The position numbers and the translations under genes are program-made. A stretch of 49,479 bases of DNA from an uncultured Verrucomicrobiota bacterium (GTDB lineage Bacteria; Verrucomicrobiota; Kiritimatiellia; RFP12; UBA3636): positions 1-49,479 of the forward strand of contig CASEAR010000062.1 in assembly GCA_949285835.1 (NCBI GenBank), given 5' to 3'. This document shows, piece by piece, positions 7,606 through 20,992 of this stretch. The notes beneath the pieces are model-generated. The model saw only the letters and a list, made by a program, of their open reading frames with translations, had not been told where the DNA came from and made no database searches. Numbering within the stretch: position 1 is the stretch's first letter; every line of letters starts with the position of its first letter.

Positions 7606-9939
7606 ATGAACATCAAGGAAGCAATAAAAAGCAAGGCATACGAGCTGGGAGCCGACCTTGTCGGTATCGGATCTGTGGACAGGTGCTGGGCGGCGCCGGT
7701 GATGATGAGCCCTCAGGGAGTTTTCCCCGGGTCGAAATCTGTTGTTGTCATGGCGCTGCATCATCCGGATGCGTGCATTGAGATCGGAGGAGAGTCGCAT
7801 CCACAAAACATCGGCCCGTATTCGGTGCAGTACCTGATGAATTCGCGCCTTGATGAAATGTCCTACAAAATGGCATGCTTCATTGAAGACATGGGATATG
7901 GAGCGATTCCGATAGCGTCCAGCAACATATGGAGGTACAACTCCTACAAATCGCTCAATGCTGTATTTGCGCCCGATGTAAGCAATATCTACATGGCGGT
8001 CACCGCCGGGCTGGCCGATATGGGATACAGCGGGATCGCGATAACTCCCGAGTACGGCGCGCGCAACCGCTTCGTAACCGTCATAACCGACCTCGAAATG
8101 GAACCCGATCCGCTGATTCCCCCGGGGACAGTATGCGATAAATGCATGCTTTGCCGAAAACACTGCCCGAGCGCGGCACTGTCTAAAGAATTAAATGGCG
8201 ACAAAGTACTGAAAATCGGCGGCAACGAATATCGTTTCGCCAACAAAAATCTGTGGCGGTGCGCCTGGGGCGAACACTTCGACCTGAGCCTCGATCTGGA
8301 AATACCGGATGTGGTGACCGAAGAAGTCATTATCGAAACCGTTAAGAAATACGGCGTCAGGAGCGGCGAGATGGGCCAGTGTCTGAAATTCTGCGTACCG
8401 TCGCGCAAACGCAAATTCGACCCGTCGTATTCAAAAACACCACTTCGCAAACCGTCGTTCCATGTAGACGAAGAACTGGAATCAAGAGCCCTCACGGACA
8501 GACTCCTGAACAAATGCTATGAAAAAGGCGCGGAATACGTGGGTGTATTCTCAGCGGAGGAACTTACAGCCAGCGGGATGTCTCCGGAAGTTATAATGCC
8601 AGGCGTAAAAAGCGTAATTGCAGTGGCTTCAAAACCGTTCCCGAAAGAACTGGTAATAGACTCATCCAATTCACGGCACGCCGCCGAAGTCTGTAATTCT
8701 TCCTCTCAATACGGGATCGACTCCATATGCTTCGATCTTACCAGAGAACTCGACGAACTAGGGTTCCGCTCCATGATGACAATAGAAAAGAGCGGATCCC
8801 ATCCGGATCCTATGTCGCCGAATATGCAGGCAGCGAAACTTGCCGGGATAGTGTTCGACGGAAAACCGGAAAACTGGCTCTACAATTTCGTATACACTTC
8901 AAAGTCCATTCCCCCGCGTCCTATAAACACCGCAGAAGGTTCTACCGCCTGCGGGAGACCGGAACAATATCGCGGCACCACGGATTTGAAATACAGAATC
9001 AAGCAGTTTGCCATCGACGCCGGGGCCGACATATGCGGCGTCGCTTCCGCAGAACGGGTGGATGCCATAGCGCGGCAGCTTATGCCGTTTTTCGACGGGG
9101 AGCCATACTTCGAAGCGTCGGACAAATCCATACGGTTTACCGAATACAAACCGGAAATCCGTACCATATCCCGCAAAGTGCTGACCACGTCGGACTACCT
9201 CGAAGATGCGAAGTCGGTAATTGTTTTCGGGTTGCGTTACAATGAAAAAGTTCTGGAATTTGCCGCCAAACCGCCGGCAGAGGCTGTCGGGCCGTACGCA
9301 TTCCAGTCATATGTTACCGTCTGGCAGGGGACGTTAACCGGGTCCAGGATAGTCAGGAAACTGCTTTCCATGGGTTACAAGGCCGTAATGACTACTGACC
9401 TGACGGGACTCGGCACCGCAATCGCGAGCCCGCGCGGATATATCGAAGACGCATTTTCCAACAGGTTTGAAGCCATTGCGGCCGGTTTGGCCGGAATTAC
9501 GCGTTCGGGACGCCCTTTCACACCGGAATTCGGCATACGTCAAAGATTTATTGCGGTAATAACAAATGCTGAACTTATTCCGGACGAGTTGCTTGCCGTC
9601 ACTCCGGAATTGTGCGAAACATGCGGAGACAAATGCGCCGCAGTATGCCCGACCGCTGCCATCAGCGGAACCGAGGTCAGATTCACGTGCGAAGGCCGCG
9701 ACTTCTCTTTCCTTAAAATCGATGAGAACAGGTGCGACTGGAGCAAACGGTATGCGATTGCGGGCGAAAGCGGATTCAAGTACCTCGGTTCAAAACTTGA
9801 TGAACTTCCCCCGGAGGAAGGAGTAACGCCTGAGTCGCTGGGGAACGCGTTGAGGAAACACGACATCATAAAGAAGTATCGTCCTGTCGTCTGCGAGCCG
9901 TGCGTCATAAAATGTCCGTATTCCACAAAAACCTGCTGA
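7606..9939 (+). CDS. Three-module QueG/reductive-dehalogenase-like iron-sulfur protein
   Basis: A 777-residue protein of three repeated epoxyqueuosine-reductase-like modules. Module 1 (about 1-275) has A-D-L-V-G-I-G-S-V, F-P-G-S-K-S-V-V-V-M, an aromatic-rich middle and a ferredoxin motif C177-x2-C180-x2-C183-x3-C187-P. A further C-L-K-F-C-V-P could serve a second cluster. Module 2 (about 285-440) keeps the fold signatures (A-E-Y-V-G-V-F-S, M-P-G-V-K-S-V-I-A-V) but has no cluster cysteines. Module 3 (about 460-777) repeats the whole plan with C670-x2-C673-x3-C677-x3-C681-P and a final C763-x2-C766-x3-C770-P. QueG enzymes are about 350-380 residues and bind cobalamin; this protein is twice that. 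No signal peptide or Tat motif is seen, so it is probably cytoplasmic. The substrate is unknown. ATG 7606 has GGAGA six bases upstream. Confidence 0.75.
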   Translation: MNIKEAIKSKAYELGADLVGIGSVDRCWAAPVMMSPQGVFPGSKSVVVMALHHPDACIEIGGESHPQNIGPYSVQYLMNSRLDEMSYKMACFIEDMGYGAIPIASSNIWRYNSYKSLNAVFAPDVSNIYMAVTAGLADMGYSGIAITPEYGARNRFVTVITDLEMEPDPLIPPGTVCDKCMLCRKHCPSAALSKELNGDKVLKIGGNEYRFANKNLWRCAWGEHFDLSLDLEIPDVVTEEVIIETVKKYGVRSGEMGQCLKFCVPSRKRKFDPSYSKTPLRKPSFHVDEELESRALTDRLLNKCYEKGAEYVGVFSAEELTASGMSPEVIMPGVKSVIAVASKPFPKELVIDSSNSRHAAEVCNSSSQYGIDSICFDLTRELDELGFRSMMTIEKSGSHPDPMSPNMQAAKLAGIVFDGKPENWLYNFVYTSKSIPPRPINTAEGSTACGRPEQYRGTTDLKYRIKQFAIDAGADICGVASAERVDAIARQLMPFFDGEPYFEASDKSIRFTEYKPEIRTISRKVLTTSDYLEDAKSVIVFGLRYNEKVLEFAAKPPAEAVGPYAFQSYVTVWQGTLTGSRIVRKLLSMGYKAVMTTDLTGLGTAIASPRGYIEDAFSNRFEAIAAGLAGITRSGRPFTPEFGIRQRFIAVITNAELIPDELLAVTPELCETCGDKCAAVCPTAAISGTEVRFTCEGRDFSFLKIDENRCDWSKRYAIAGESGFKYLGSKLDELPPEEGVTPESLGNALRKHDIIKKYRPVVCEPCVIKCPYSTKTC

Positions 9940-9973
9940 CAGCGCAATACGTAAGTCATAGTCACTAAAAACT

Positions 9974-10015
9974 CCCTCCGTACTTCCGGCTGGTGCACCC
10001 GGCCGGGACGGAGGG
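9974..10015 (+). terminator. Bidirectional-looking terminator hairpin
   Basis: CCCTCCGT (9974-9981) pairs with ACGGAGGG (10008-10015), and an inner CCGGC/GCCGG pair (9986-9990, 10002-10006) extends the structure. It is followed by CGTTT on the plus strand and preceded by AAAAACT, which reads as a T tract on the minus strand. It lies 34 bases past the stop of the three-module protein. Confidence 0.65.
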
Positions 10016-10020
10016 CGTTT

Positions 10021-10490
10021 CTGCCGGACGCCACCCCTTAATGCGGCATGGAACGGCCTGCGGCGGCGGAGACGAAGACGGGCTGCGGGAGTGACGCACA
10101 TAAAAATCCGGCCTTAATGCGCCTGCACATAACATAGAATTCCCGCAGGTCTAAAACATCCCTCCGCCGTGCATAATCTGAATTGTGTCGACTCCGGAAT
10201 GACGCAGGGATATTCATCCTGTTTAGAACCCGGCCGTCTGACGCATACCGCGCTGTCAACAGGAACAAAAATGCATCACTGCTGCCGTACTAATTGCATC
10301 AAATGCGGCAACTTTTTACGATTTTCAGGCTTCAGCCTTAATTGCACGCCTCCCGCACCGCCGCAAAACTCCCTTAAATATGCATGGACTCACCCTCGCG
10401 GATGACGCCATTGTCCGGCTGCAGCAGCCTTTTTCCCCTGTCGGGAGGCTTCGGAACTTTCATCCGGCAGCCGTACGTCATGACGGGCGC
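10021..10490. other. Intergenic stretch, nothing recognised
   Basis: 470 bases between two terminators and two converging genes. Several short frames occur on both strands, but none has a good start context or resembles a known protein. Confidence 0.5.
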
Positions 10491-10492
10491 AC

Positions 10493-10527
10493 AAAAAAAC
10501 GGCGGCGGATATTTCAGTCCGCCGCCG
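10493..10527 (-). terminator. Intrinsic terminator of rpoC
   Basis: On the minus strand a 10-bp perfect G/C stem (10527-10518 with 10509-10500, core CGGCGGCGGA) with an 8-base loop is followed directly by seven T residues (10499-10493). It lies 42 bases past the rpoC stop and closes the whole rpl-rpo cluster. Confidence 0.9.
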
Positions 10528-10569
10528 CATATAAAAACGTGAGCCGGGAAAGCGCCGGCCGTCAACGCG

Positions 10570-14697
<4,128 letters not shown>

Positions 14698-14711
14698 TGT
14701 TTTCCTCCGTA

Positions 14712-17700
14712 TTACTGGTTGACCTTGACATCTCCGTGCCCGGCATCGGAACTGAGCAGTTCCATGTTGAGGCACAATCCGTTGAGTTCCTTCATGAGGA
14801 CGGAGAACGTCTCCGGCATTCCGGCCTGAAGCGCATTCTTGCCTTTGACTATTGTCTCGTAGATACGAGTACGTCCGTTCACGTCGTCGGACTTGACGGT
14901 AAGCAGTTCCTGAAGAGTGTAGGCCGCGCCGTACGCCTCCAGAGCCCATACTTCCATTTCGCCCATGCGCTGTCCGCCGGACTGCGCTTTTCCGCCGAGA
15001 GGCTGCTGTGTGACGAGGGAATACGGCCCCACGGCTCTGGCGTGGATCTTGTCCGTGACCAGGTGATGGAGCTTGAGCATGTAAATCACACCCACCACGA
15101 TGCGCTGATCGAACGGCTCGCCGGTAAGACCGTCGTATAGAACCGTCTTGCTGTCCTCGTTGACCCAGCCGTAGTCTTCCTTCTGCCTGGCCTCGCGCAG
15201 GAATTCCTGAATCTGCTCCTCCAACACGCCGTCAAACACCGGCGTACCGGCATAGATTCCCAGGGCGCGGCAGGCGATGCCGAGATGGGTCTCGAAGACC
15301 TGACCGATGTTCATTCGCGACGGCACACCCATCGGGTTCAGAACGATATCCACAGGCTGCCCGTTCGGAAGGAACGGCATATCGCAATCGGGAAGGATCC
15401 TGGCTACGACACCCTTGTTTCCGTGGCGTCCGGCGAGTTTATCGCCCACTGAGAGGTTCTTTTTCTCGGCTATGTAAACCTTTACGGACTTGATGACCCC
15501 GGAGGAATCGCTGTCTCCGCTCCGGATTTCCGCTCTTTCTTTCTCAGCTTTCGCCTCAAGCTCGTCAAACCGCTCTCTGAACCGATCCCTGATCTGCATT
15601 ATCCTTTCGCATACTGGGCTGTTCTCGATCTTGAGATGGTCGCGCCTTTCCGCAAGTCTGGCCAGAAGGGCCTTTGTGATCTTGCGGCCGGCCTCGATTA
15701 TAACCTCTCCAGTCTCATCGTCCTCAACGTTGAGAGAAATCTTTTCGCCGAGAAGCACATCGCTGAACATGTCGGTAAGCTGAGCGACAAGCTCCGCGGT
15801 CTTTTTCTCGAGATCCCTGTCGACATCGGCAATGGTGCGTTTCGCATCTGAGTTCGCGAAATCCCCCTGCATTCCGGATCTGCGGCCGTCGTTCTGCATG
15901 GTGATCTTAACGTCCATCACCACGCCCTCGGTTCCTGGCGGAACCTTCAGCGACGAGTCGCGCACATCGGCAGCCTTGTCTCCGAAAATCGCACGGAGGA
16001 GTTTTTCCTCCGGGGCGAGTTCCGTCTCGGACTTGGGGGTGATCTTGCCGACAAGGATATCTCCAGGCTTCACCTCTGCGCCGATCCTTACGACGCCGTT
16101 CTGATCGAGATTGCGCAAAGCGTCGTCTCCCACATTCGGGATATCCCGGGTAATTTCTTCCGGGCCCAGCTTGGAATCACGCGCACTGCACTCGAAGTCT
16201 GTGATGTGAACCGAAGTGAATATGTCGTCCCTTACGATCCTCTGAGAAACCAGAATGGAGTCTTCGAAGTTGTACCCGCGCCACGGCATGAAAGCGACAA
16301 GAAGGTTCTTGCCCAATGCAAGCTCGCCCTGATCCGTGGCGGGACCGTCCGCCAGAACGTCGCCCTTCTTCACCTTCTGCCCGCATTTCACTATCGGATA
16401 CTGGTTGAAGCACGTGCTGGCATTCGTGCGGCGGAATTTCTGCAGTTTGTAGACCTGCTGCACACCGCGCTTCTGTGCCGCTCTCGAAGGCTTCTCGCCG
16501 TCTTTGGACACGACTATCTCAAATGCGTCGACCTTGACCACGATGCCGTCTTCCTCGGCTGTGACGACGACCCGGGAATCCCGCGCCGCGCGCTCCTCAA
16601 GTCCCGTAGCGACATAGGGACGCTCCGTGCGGAGCAGAGGCACCGCCTGACGCATCATGTTCGCGCCCATAAGAGCGCGGTTGGCGTCATCGTGCTCAAG
16701 AAACGGAATCAATCCCGCGGCAATGGAGATAACCTGCTTCGGGGATACGTCCATGTACTGGATTCTGCTTTTGGGAGCTTCCGTAAATTCGTGATTGTAG
16801 CGGCAGCGCACCGTGTCATTGGCAAATGTATTGTCCGGATTTAGGGGCGCGTTGGCCTGCGCGATGACAAAGCGCTCCTCCTCGTCGGCGGCGAAGTATA
16901 CGACGTCGTCCGTCACTTTGCCGTCCACCACTTTGCGGTACGGGGTTTCGATGAATCCGAACTCGTTGATGTGCGCATATATTCCGAGGGAGGATATAAG
17001 TCCGATATTCGGGCCTTCCGGAGTCTCAATCGGGCATATGCGGCCGTAGTGTGAAGGATGCACGTCGCGCACTTCGAATCCTGCGCGGTCACGAGACAGG
17101 CCGCCCGGGCCCAGAGCGGAAAGACGGCGCTTGTGCGCCAGCCCGGAGAGAGGATTGGTCTGATCCATAAACTGCGAAAGCTGGCTCCTGCCGAAGAAAT
17201 CCGCGACCACTGACGCCAGGGTCTTCGCATTCACAAGACGCTGCGGCTGAACGGGGCCGGACTGCTGGTTGGAGAGCAGAAGCGTCATCCTGTCGTGAAT
17301 GAGGCGTTCCGTCCGCGTAATGCCTATGCGGCACTGATTCTCAATGAGTTCTCCGGCCGTACGGATGCGCCTGCTGCCCAGATGGTCGATATCGTCAACA
17401 TCGCGCTCTCCCTTTTTGATGGACATGAGCAGGCGCATGGCCTTCACGATGTCGTAATTATCGAGCACACGGATATCCCCGGGCACATCATGCTCGCCTC
17501 TGGAGACGTCCTTGAACTCTGCCAGTTTCTGATTGAGCTTGTAACGGCCGACCTTACCGAGATCGTAACGGCGGTTGTCGAAAAACATCCGCATGATGTA
17601 CTGCTTGGCGTTGGACGCCGTGACGGGATCGCCCGGACGGATCTTGTGATAAACGTCGCGCAGCGCCTCCTCTTCGTTCCGAGTGCCGTCCGCACGGATC

Positions 17701-18560
17701 GATTTAATCAGCAGCCCGCCGTCGCTGGATGCGTCTATGACTTCCACTTCCCTGACACCCGCTTTGGCAAGCTGTTTCAGGTAGTCCACTGTGATCTGCT
17801 CGAAACGCCGGCCCAGTATCACTCCGCTCTGAGGATCGCGGACATCGTCGGGGAAGTACAAATTCGCGGCTTCATCCTTCTTGGGAGATCCCCTGCCGGA
17901 AGTAGGAATGGTTTTGTAAGAATAAAAGGCTGAAAGAATATCGCGGTCCTCGGAAAATCCGAGGCAGCGCATGAACGTGGTTACCAGGAACTTGCGGCTG
18001 CGGCGCCTGCGGTCGAGGAAAACCCAGACCAGATCGTTCACGTCGAACTGAAGTTCAACCCACGAACCGCGGTCGGGAATAATCCGCACGCTGTACAGTT
18101 TCGTCCCGTTAGAGTGTTCGGTAACCTCGGAACACAGACCGGGAGAACGGTGGAGCTGGCTTACTATGACGCGCTCCGCCCCGTTCACGACAAAAGCCCC
18201 GTCGTCGGTCATCAACGGGATTTCACCCATGTATACGCTCTCCTCCCGGACTTCCTCCTTGTCCTTAAGCCGGAACGTCACATTAAGCGGAGCCGCGTAC
18301 GTAGCGCCCTCACGGAGCGCTTCAAGTGCAGTATACTTCGGCGTGTCGAGCTCATACTTTACGAACTCGAGCACATAGTTTCCATCGGAACTCGATATGG
18401 GAAAGATCTCTTTGAATATTCCTTGAAGCCCCTGACTCTTCCGCTGAGACGGCGCAGTGTCGCTTTGCAGGAAATCCCGATACGATTTGGTCTGTATTTC
18501 GATAAGATCAGGCGGGTCAATCACAGACTGGAGCTTGCCGTAAATTTTTCTTTCTACCAT
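14712..18560 (-). CDS. rpoB: RNA polymerase beta subunit
   Basis: Second large subunit of RNA polymerase, 1282 residues. ATG at 18560 (M-V-E-R-K-I-Y-G-K-L) has AGAGG seven bases upstream and is preferred over an upstream TTG. The rifampicin-pocket segment S-Q-L-S-Q-F-M-D-Q-T-N-P-L-S-G-L-A-H-K-R-R-L-S-A-L-G-P retains the Asp, His and Ser residues of sensitive enzymes. The C-terminal G-G-K-A-Q-S-G-G-Q-R-M-G-E-M-E-V-W-A-L-E-A-Y-G-A clamp-binding segment is intact. It follows rplL after a 212-base gap with two strong hairpins and is translated just ahead of rpoC. Confidence 0.97.
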   Translation of the reverse strand: MVERKIYGKLQSVIDPPDLIEIQTKSYRDFLQSDTAPSQRKSQGLQGIFKEIFPISSSDGNYVLEFVKYELDTPKYTALEALREGATYAAPLNVTFRLKDKEEVREESVYMGEIPLMTDDGAFVVNGAERVIVSQLHRSPGLCSEVTEHSNGTKLYSVRIIPDRGSWVELQFDVNDLVWVFLDRRRRSRKFLVTTFMRCLGFSEDRDILSAFYSYKTIPTSGRGSPKKDEAANLYFPDDVRDPQSGVILGRRFEQITVDYLKQLAKAGVREVEVIDASSDGGLLIKSIRADGTRNEEEALRDVYHKIRPGDPVTASNAKQYIMRMFFDNRRYDLGKVGRYKLNQKLAEFKDVSRGEHDVPGDIRVLDNYDIVKAMRLLMSIKKGERDVDDIDHLGSRRIRTAGELIENQCRIGITRTERLIHDRMTLLLSNQQSGPVQPQRLVNAKTLASVVADFFGRSQLSQFMDQTNPLSGLAHKRRLSALGPGGLSRDRAGFEVRDVHPSHYGRICPIETPEGPNIGLISSLGIYAHINEFGFIETPYRKVVDGKVTDDVVYFAADEEERFVIAQANAPLNPDNTFANDTVRCRYNHEFTEAPKSRIQYMDVSPKQVISIAAGLIPFLEHDDANRALMGANMMRQAVPLLRTERPYVATGLEERAARDSRVVVTAEEDGIVVKVDAFEIVVSKDGEKPSRAAQKRGVQQVYKLQKFRRTNASTCFNQYPIVKCGQKVKKGDVLADGPATDQGELALGKNLLVAFMPWRGYNFEDSILVSQRIVRDDIFTSVHITDFECSARDSKLGPEEITRDIPNVGDDALRNLDQNGVVRIGAEVKPGDILVGKITPKSETELAPEEKLLRAIFGDKAADVRDSSLKVPPGTEGVVMDVKITMQNDGRRSGMQGDFANSDAKRTIADVDRDLEKKTAELVAQLTDMFSDVLLGEKISLNVEDDETGEVIIEAGRKITKALLARLAERRDHLKIENSPVCERIMQIRDRFRERFDELEAKAEKERAEIRSGDSDSSGVIKSVKVYIAEKKNLSVGDKLAGRHGNKGVVARILPDCDMPFLPNGQPVDIVLNPMGVPSRMNIGQVFETHLGIACRALGIYAGTPVFDGVLEEQIQEFLREARQKEDYGWVNEDSKTVLYDGLTGEPFDQRIVVGVIYMLKLHHLVTDKIHARAVGPYSLVTQQPLGGKAQSGGQRMGEMEVWALEAYGAAYTLQELLTVKSDDVNGRTRIYETIVKGKNALQAGMPETFSVLMKELNGLCLNMELLSSDAGHGDVKVNQ

Positions 18561-18673
18561 CGAATGCCTCTGTAAATCGTTCGTCAAACAGAAACCGGGA
18601 TGACCAACTGATCCCGGCGTTACGCTTCTCCCCGCTGCAGTACGGAGGAAGCGGATTCTTTATGCGCAAAACA

Positions 18674-18755
18674 GGCGGACCGTCTCCGATCCGCCCCGAA
18701 GGCGAGCCGGAAATCCCGCGGCGCGCTGCCGGACAATCCGGAGGCGCCGCGGGAT
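18674..18755 (-). promoter_or_regulatory. Two strong hairpins between rplL and rpoB
   Basis: Hairpin A: ATCCCGCGGCGC (18713-18724) with its exact complement (18744-18755), extended inside by CCGGA/TCCGG (18729-18733, 18737-18741). Hairpin B: GGCGGA/TCCGCC (18674-18679, 18690-18695). Neither is followed by a T tract on the minus strand. In Escherichia coli the rplL-rpoB gap carries an attenuator and an RNase III site, so a comparable processing or attenuation role is inferred here. Confidence 0.6.
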
Positions 18756-18772
18756 CCGCCGAATAAAACGCC

Positions 18773-19144
18773 TTACTTTACTTCAACCTTGGCGCCGGCG
18801 GCCTCAAGCTTCTTCTTGAGCTCTTCCGCTTCAGCCTTGGCGACGCCGCTCTTCACAACGCCGTTGCCCTCTACAAGGGCTTTAGACTCGGCGAGGCCGA
18901 GACCGGTGATGCCGCGGACTTCCTTGATCACAGAAATCTTCTTGTCGGCAGGCGTCTCAACAAGCTTCACGTCAAATTCCGTCTTCTCCTCAACGGGAGC
19001 AGCGGCAGCGGCGGCGGCGGGAGCGGCGGCAGCCACAGGAGCCGCAGCGGAAACGCCCCACTTGTCTTCGAGAGCCTTTACAAGGTTGGCAATATCAAGA
19101 ACGGAAAGACCGCTCAAATACTCAATTACTTCTTCCTGAGTCAT
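18773..19144 (-). CDS. rplL: 50S ribosomal protein L7/L12
   Basis: Stalk protein that recruits translational GTPases; 123 residues, the normal size. An N-terminal dimerisation helix ([20 protein letters not shown]) is followed by an Ala/Pro hinge (residues about 34-52) and the globular C-terminal domain E-F-D-V-K-L-V with [22 protein letters not shown] 19144 has an AGAAGA-type ribosome site; an in-frame extension upstream is not expected. It lies 111 bases after rplJ, a gap that contains two small hairpins (AACACG/CGTGTT and CATGCG/CGCATG). Confidence 0.96.
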   Translation of the reverse strand: MTQEEVIEYLSGLSVLDIANLVKALEDKWGVSAAAPVAAAAPAAAAAAAPVEEKTEFDVKLVETPADKKISVIKEVRGITGLGLAESKALVEGNGVVKSGVAKAEAEELKKKLEAAGAKVEVK

Positions 19145-19255
19145 TTTATCTTCTTCTTTCTTTTGTGTAACCGCATGCGTCATGCGCATGAGGGGATCGG
19201 TACGTCCTCACGACAGCGCCCGCCGCCGGAACACGTCCGTGTTTTACGACACAAC

Positions 19256-19804
19256 TTATGCCGCAGATCCGTCTTTTTCCTCTTTTGCTTTGAGGACATA
19301 GAGAACGCTTGTGAGCGGCGCGGCGAGCACACGCACCATGCTTGTGGCCGGTGCGAGCATCGTGCCGAGAAGGCTTCCGCGCATCGCGTCCTTGGAGGGG
19401 AGTTCAGACAACGCCTTGACCTGCTCCGCGTCGAGCATCGAAGACTCAAGCTGAGCGCCTTTTACGGACGCCTTTTCGTTCTTCTTCAGAAACTCGACTA
19501 TCACCTTGGCCACTTCGGCGGCATCCCCGTCGCCGGTAACCATCGCCGTCGGTCCGGTAAGCACCGCATCAAGTCCCGTCCAGCCTTTCTCGGCTGCTGC
19601 GCGGGAGAGATATGCGTTCTTCACCACTTTGACGCTTGAAGAGGCCTTGCGCAGAGCCTGCCTCAAAGAACTGAACGCCGAAACGGTCAGCCCCCCATAG
19701 TTCAAAACAAAACAATAATCGGACTTCTCCACCAATGCCGTCACTTCACGTATGGCGGAAATCTTCTCCGGCCGATTCGAACTTGCCTTTGGTTTATCTG
19801 TCAT
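19256..19804 (-). CDS. rplJ: 50S ribosomal protein L10
   Basis: Base of the ribosomal stalk; it binds 23S rRNA and the L7/L12 dimers through its C-terminal helix. 182 residues from ATG 19804 (M-T-D-K-P-K), with GAGGTG just upstream and overlapping the end of rplA. The core L-N-Y-G-G-L-T-V-S-A-F-S-S-L-R-Q-A-L-R, V-V-K-N-A-Y-L-S-R-A-A and L-T-G-P-T-A-M-V segments are typical, and the C-terminal half is the stalk-binding helix. In enterobacteria L10-L12 represses this operon; no matching leader could be identified here because rplJ starts only 8 bases past rplA. Confidence 0.94.
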   Translation of the reverse strand: MTDKPKASSNRPEKISAIREVTALVEKSDYCFVLNYGGLTVSAFSSLRQALRKASSSVKVVKNAYLSRAAAEKGWTGLDAVLTGPTAMVTGDGDAAEVAKVIVEFLKKNEKASVKGAQLESSMLDAEQVKALSELPSKDAMRGSLLGTMLAPATSMVRVLAAPLTSVLYVLKAKEEKDGSAA

Positions 19805-19812
19805 CTGGCACC

Positions 19813-20496
19813 TCAATCCCTGATGTCAATCTTAACGGGCACGCCCATGGTGGAACTGACGCAGACTTTGCGGAAGAACTGCCCCTTGACAGCCGCGGGA
19901 CGCTCCGCACGAATTGCGCCGATAATGGCGTTTGCGTTCTCCACAAGCTTTTCAGCATCAAAGCTGAGCTTTCCGAACATAACGCAGATGTTGCCCTGAC
20001 GGTCCATGCGGAACTCGACCTTACCGGCCTTCTGCGCCTTGACGGCGGCCGCCGTGTCGTCCGTCACCGTGCCTGTCTTCGGATTCGGCATAAGGCCGCG
20101 CGGACCGAGCTGACGTCCGAGTTTGCGTACTTCCTGCATGGCTTCGGGCGTGGCAATCGCCACATCGAAATCCGTCCATCCGCCCTTGACCTTCTCTATA
20201 AGATCGTCGCTTCCGACAAAATCCGCACCTGCCTCGCGAGCCGCATCTGCAGCGGTGCCGCCGGCGAAGACCGCCACCCTGACGCTCTTGCCGGTGCCAT
20301 GCGGAAGACTTACCGTGCCGCGGATCATCTGATCCGATTTGCGCGGATCGCACCCCATGCGCATCCCCAGCTCAATCGTCTCGTCAAACTTCGCCGCCGG
20401 ATGCGCCTTCACGAAGGCAACAGCCTCATCAAGCGAAACGGCCTCCTTGGGAGCGACTTTTACAATGTCAGTATATTTCTTACCGTGCTTTGCCAT
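19813..20496 (-). CDS. rplA: 50S ribosomal protein L1
   Basis: Binds the L1 stalk of 23S rRNA at the E site. 227 residues with the expected two-domain plan. Diagnostic stretches are [20 protein letters not shown] near residue 40, [15 protein letters not shown] near 130, and [11 protein letters not shown] at the C-terminus. The ATG is preceded by GAGGAGGCGG. It lies 13 bases after rplK, as in most bacteria. Confidence 0.96.
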   Translation of the reverse strand: MAKHGKKYTDIVKVAPKEAVSLDEAVAFVKAHPAAKFDETIELGMRMGCDPRKSDQMIRGTVSLPHGTGKSVRVAVFAGGTAADAAREAGADFVGSDDLIEKVKGGWTDFDVAIATPEAMQEVRKLGRQLGPRGLMPNPKTGTVTDDTAAAVKAQKAGKVEFRMDRQGNICVMFGKLSFDAEKLVENANAIIGAIRAERPAAVKGQFFRKVCVSSTMGVPVKIDIRD

Positions 20497-20509
20497 AAAA
20501 ACCGCCTCC

Positions 20510-20935
20510 TCAGCCTTCCACGGTGATACCCATGCTGCGTGCAGTGCCTTCGATCATCCGCGCCGCCTTTTCCTCGTCAAACGCGTTAAGATCCGCAGCC
20601 TTGGTCTTCACTATTTCCATTATCTGGGCTTTTGTGACCTTTCCAACCTTATCGCGATTGGGCACACCAGAGCCCTTAGCAAGTCCCGCCGCCTTCTTCA
20701 AAAGAACCGCAGCCGGCGGACTCTTAAGAACGAACGTGAAAGACCTGTCGGCGTAAACGGTGATTATCACCGGTATGACAAGCCCGGCCTGAGCCTGCGT
20801 AGCCGCGTTGAACTCTTTGCAGAATGCCATTATGTTGACGCCGTGCGAACCAAGGGCGGGTCCAATCGGGGGCGCGGGGTTCGCTCCTCCCGCCGGTACC
20901 TGCAAACGCACAACGCCGGTAACTTTCTTTGCCAT
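20510..20935 (-). CDS. rplK: 50S ribosomal protein L11
   Basis: GTPase-associated-centre protein, 141 residues. The N-terminal domain contains [32 protein letters not shown], with the prolines that contact thiostrepton and EF-G. The C-terminal rRNA-binding domain ends [11 protein letters not shown] 20935 has AGGAG ten bases upstream. Cotranscribed with nusG (57-base gap) and rplA. Confidence 0.97.
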   Translation of the reverse strand: MAKKVTGVVRLQVPAGGANPAPPIGPALGSHGVNIMAFCKEFNAATQAQAGLVIPVIITVYADRSFTFVLKSPPAAVLLKKAAGLAKGSGVPNRDKVGKVTKAQIMEIVKTKAADLNAFDEEKAARMIEGTARSMGITVEG

Positions 20936-20992
20936 TTGAGTACTACTCCTGTATTAAACGTCCTCCCGGATCCCCACCGGTACATTCGGACG

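Noticed and set aside
14698-14949. N-terminal extension of rpoC by 84 codons
   Set aside because: It runs inside rpoB in another frame and is not homologous to RpoC; the TTG with GGAGG at 14697 fits.
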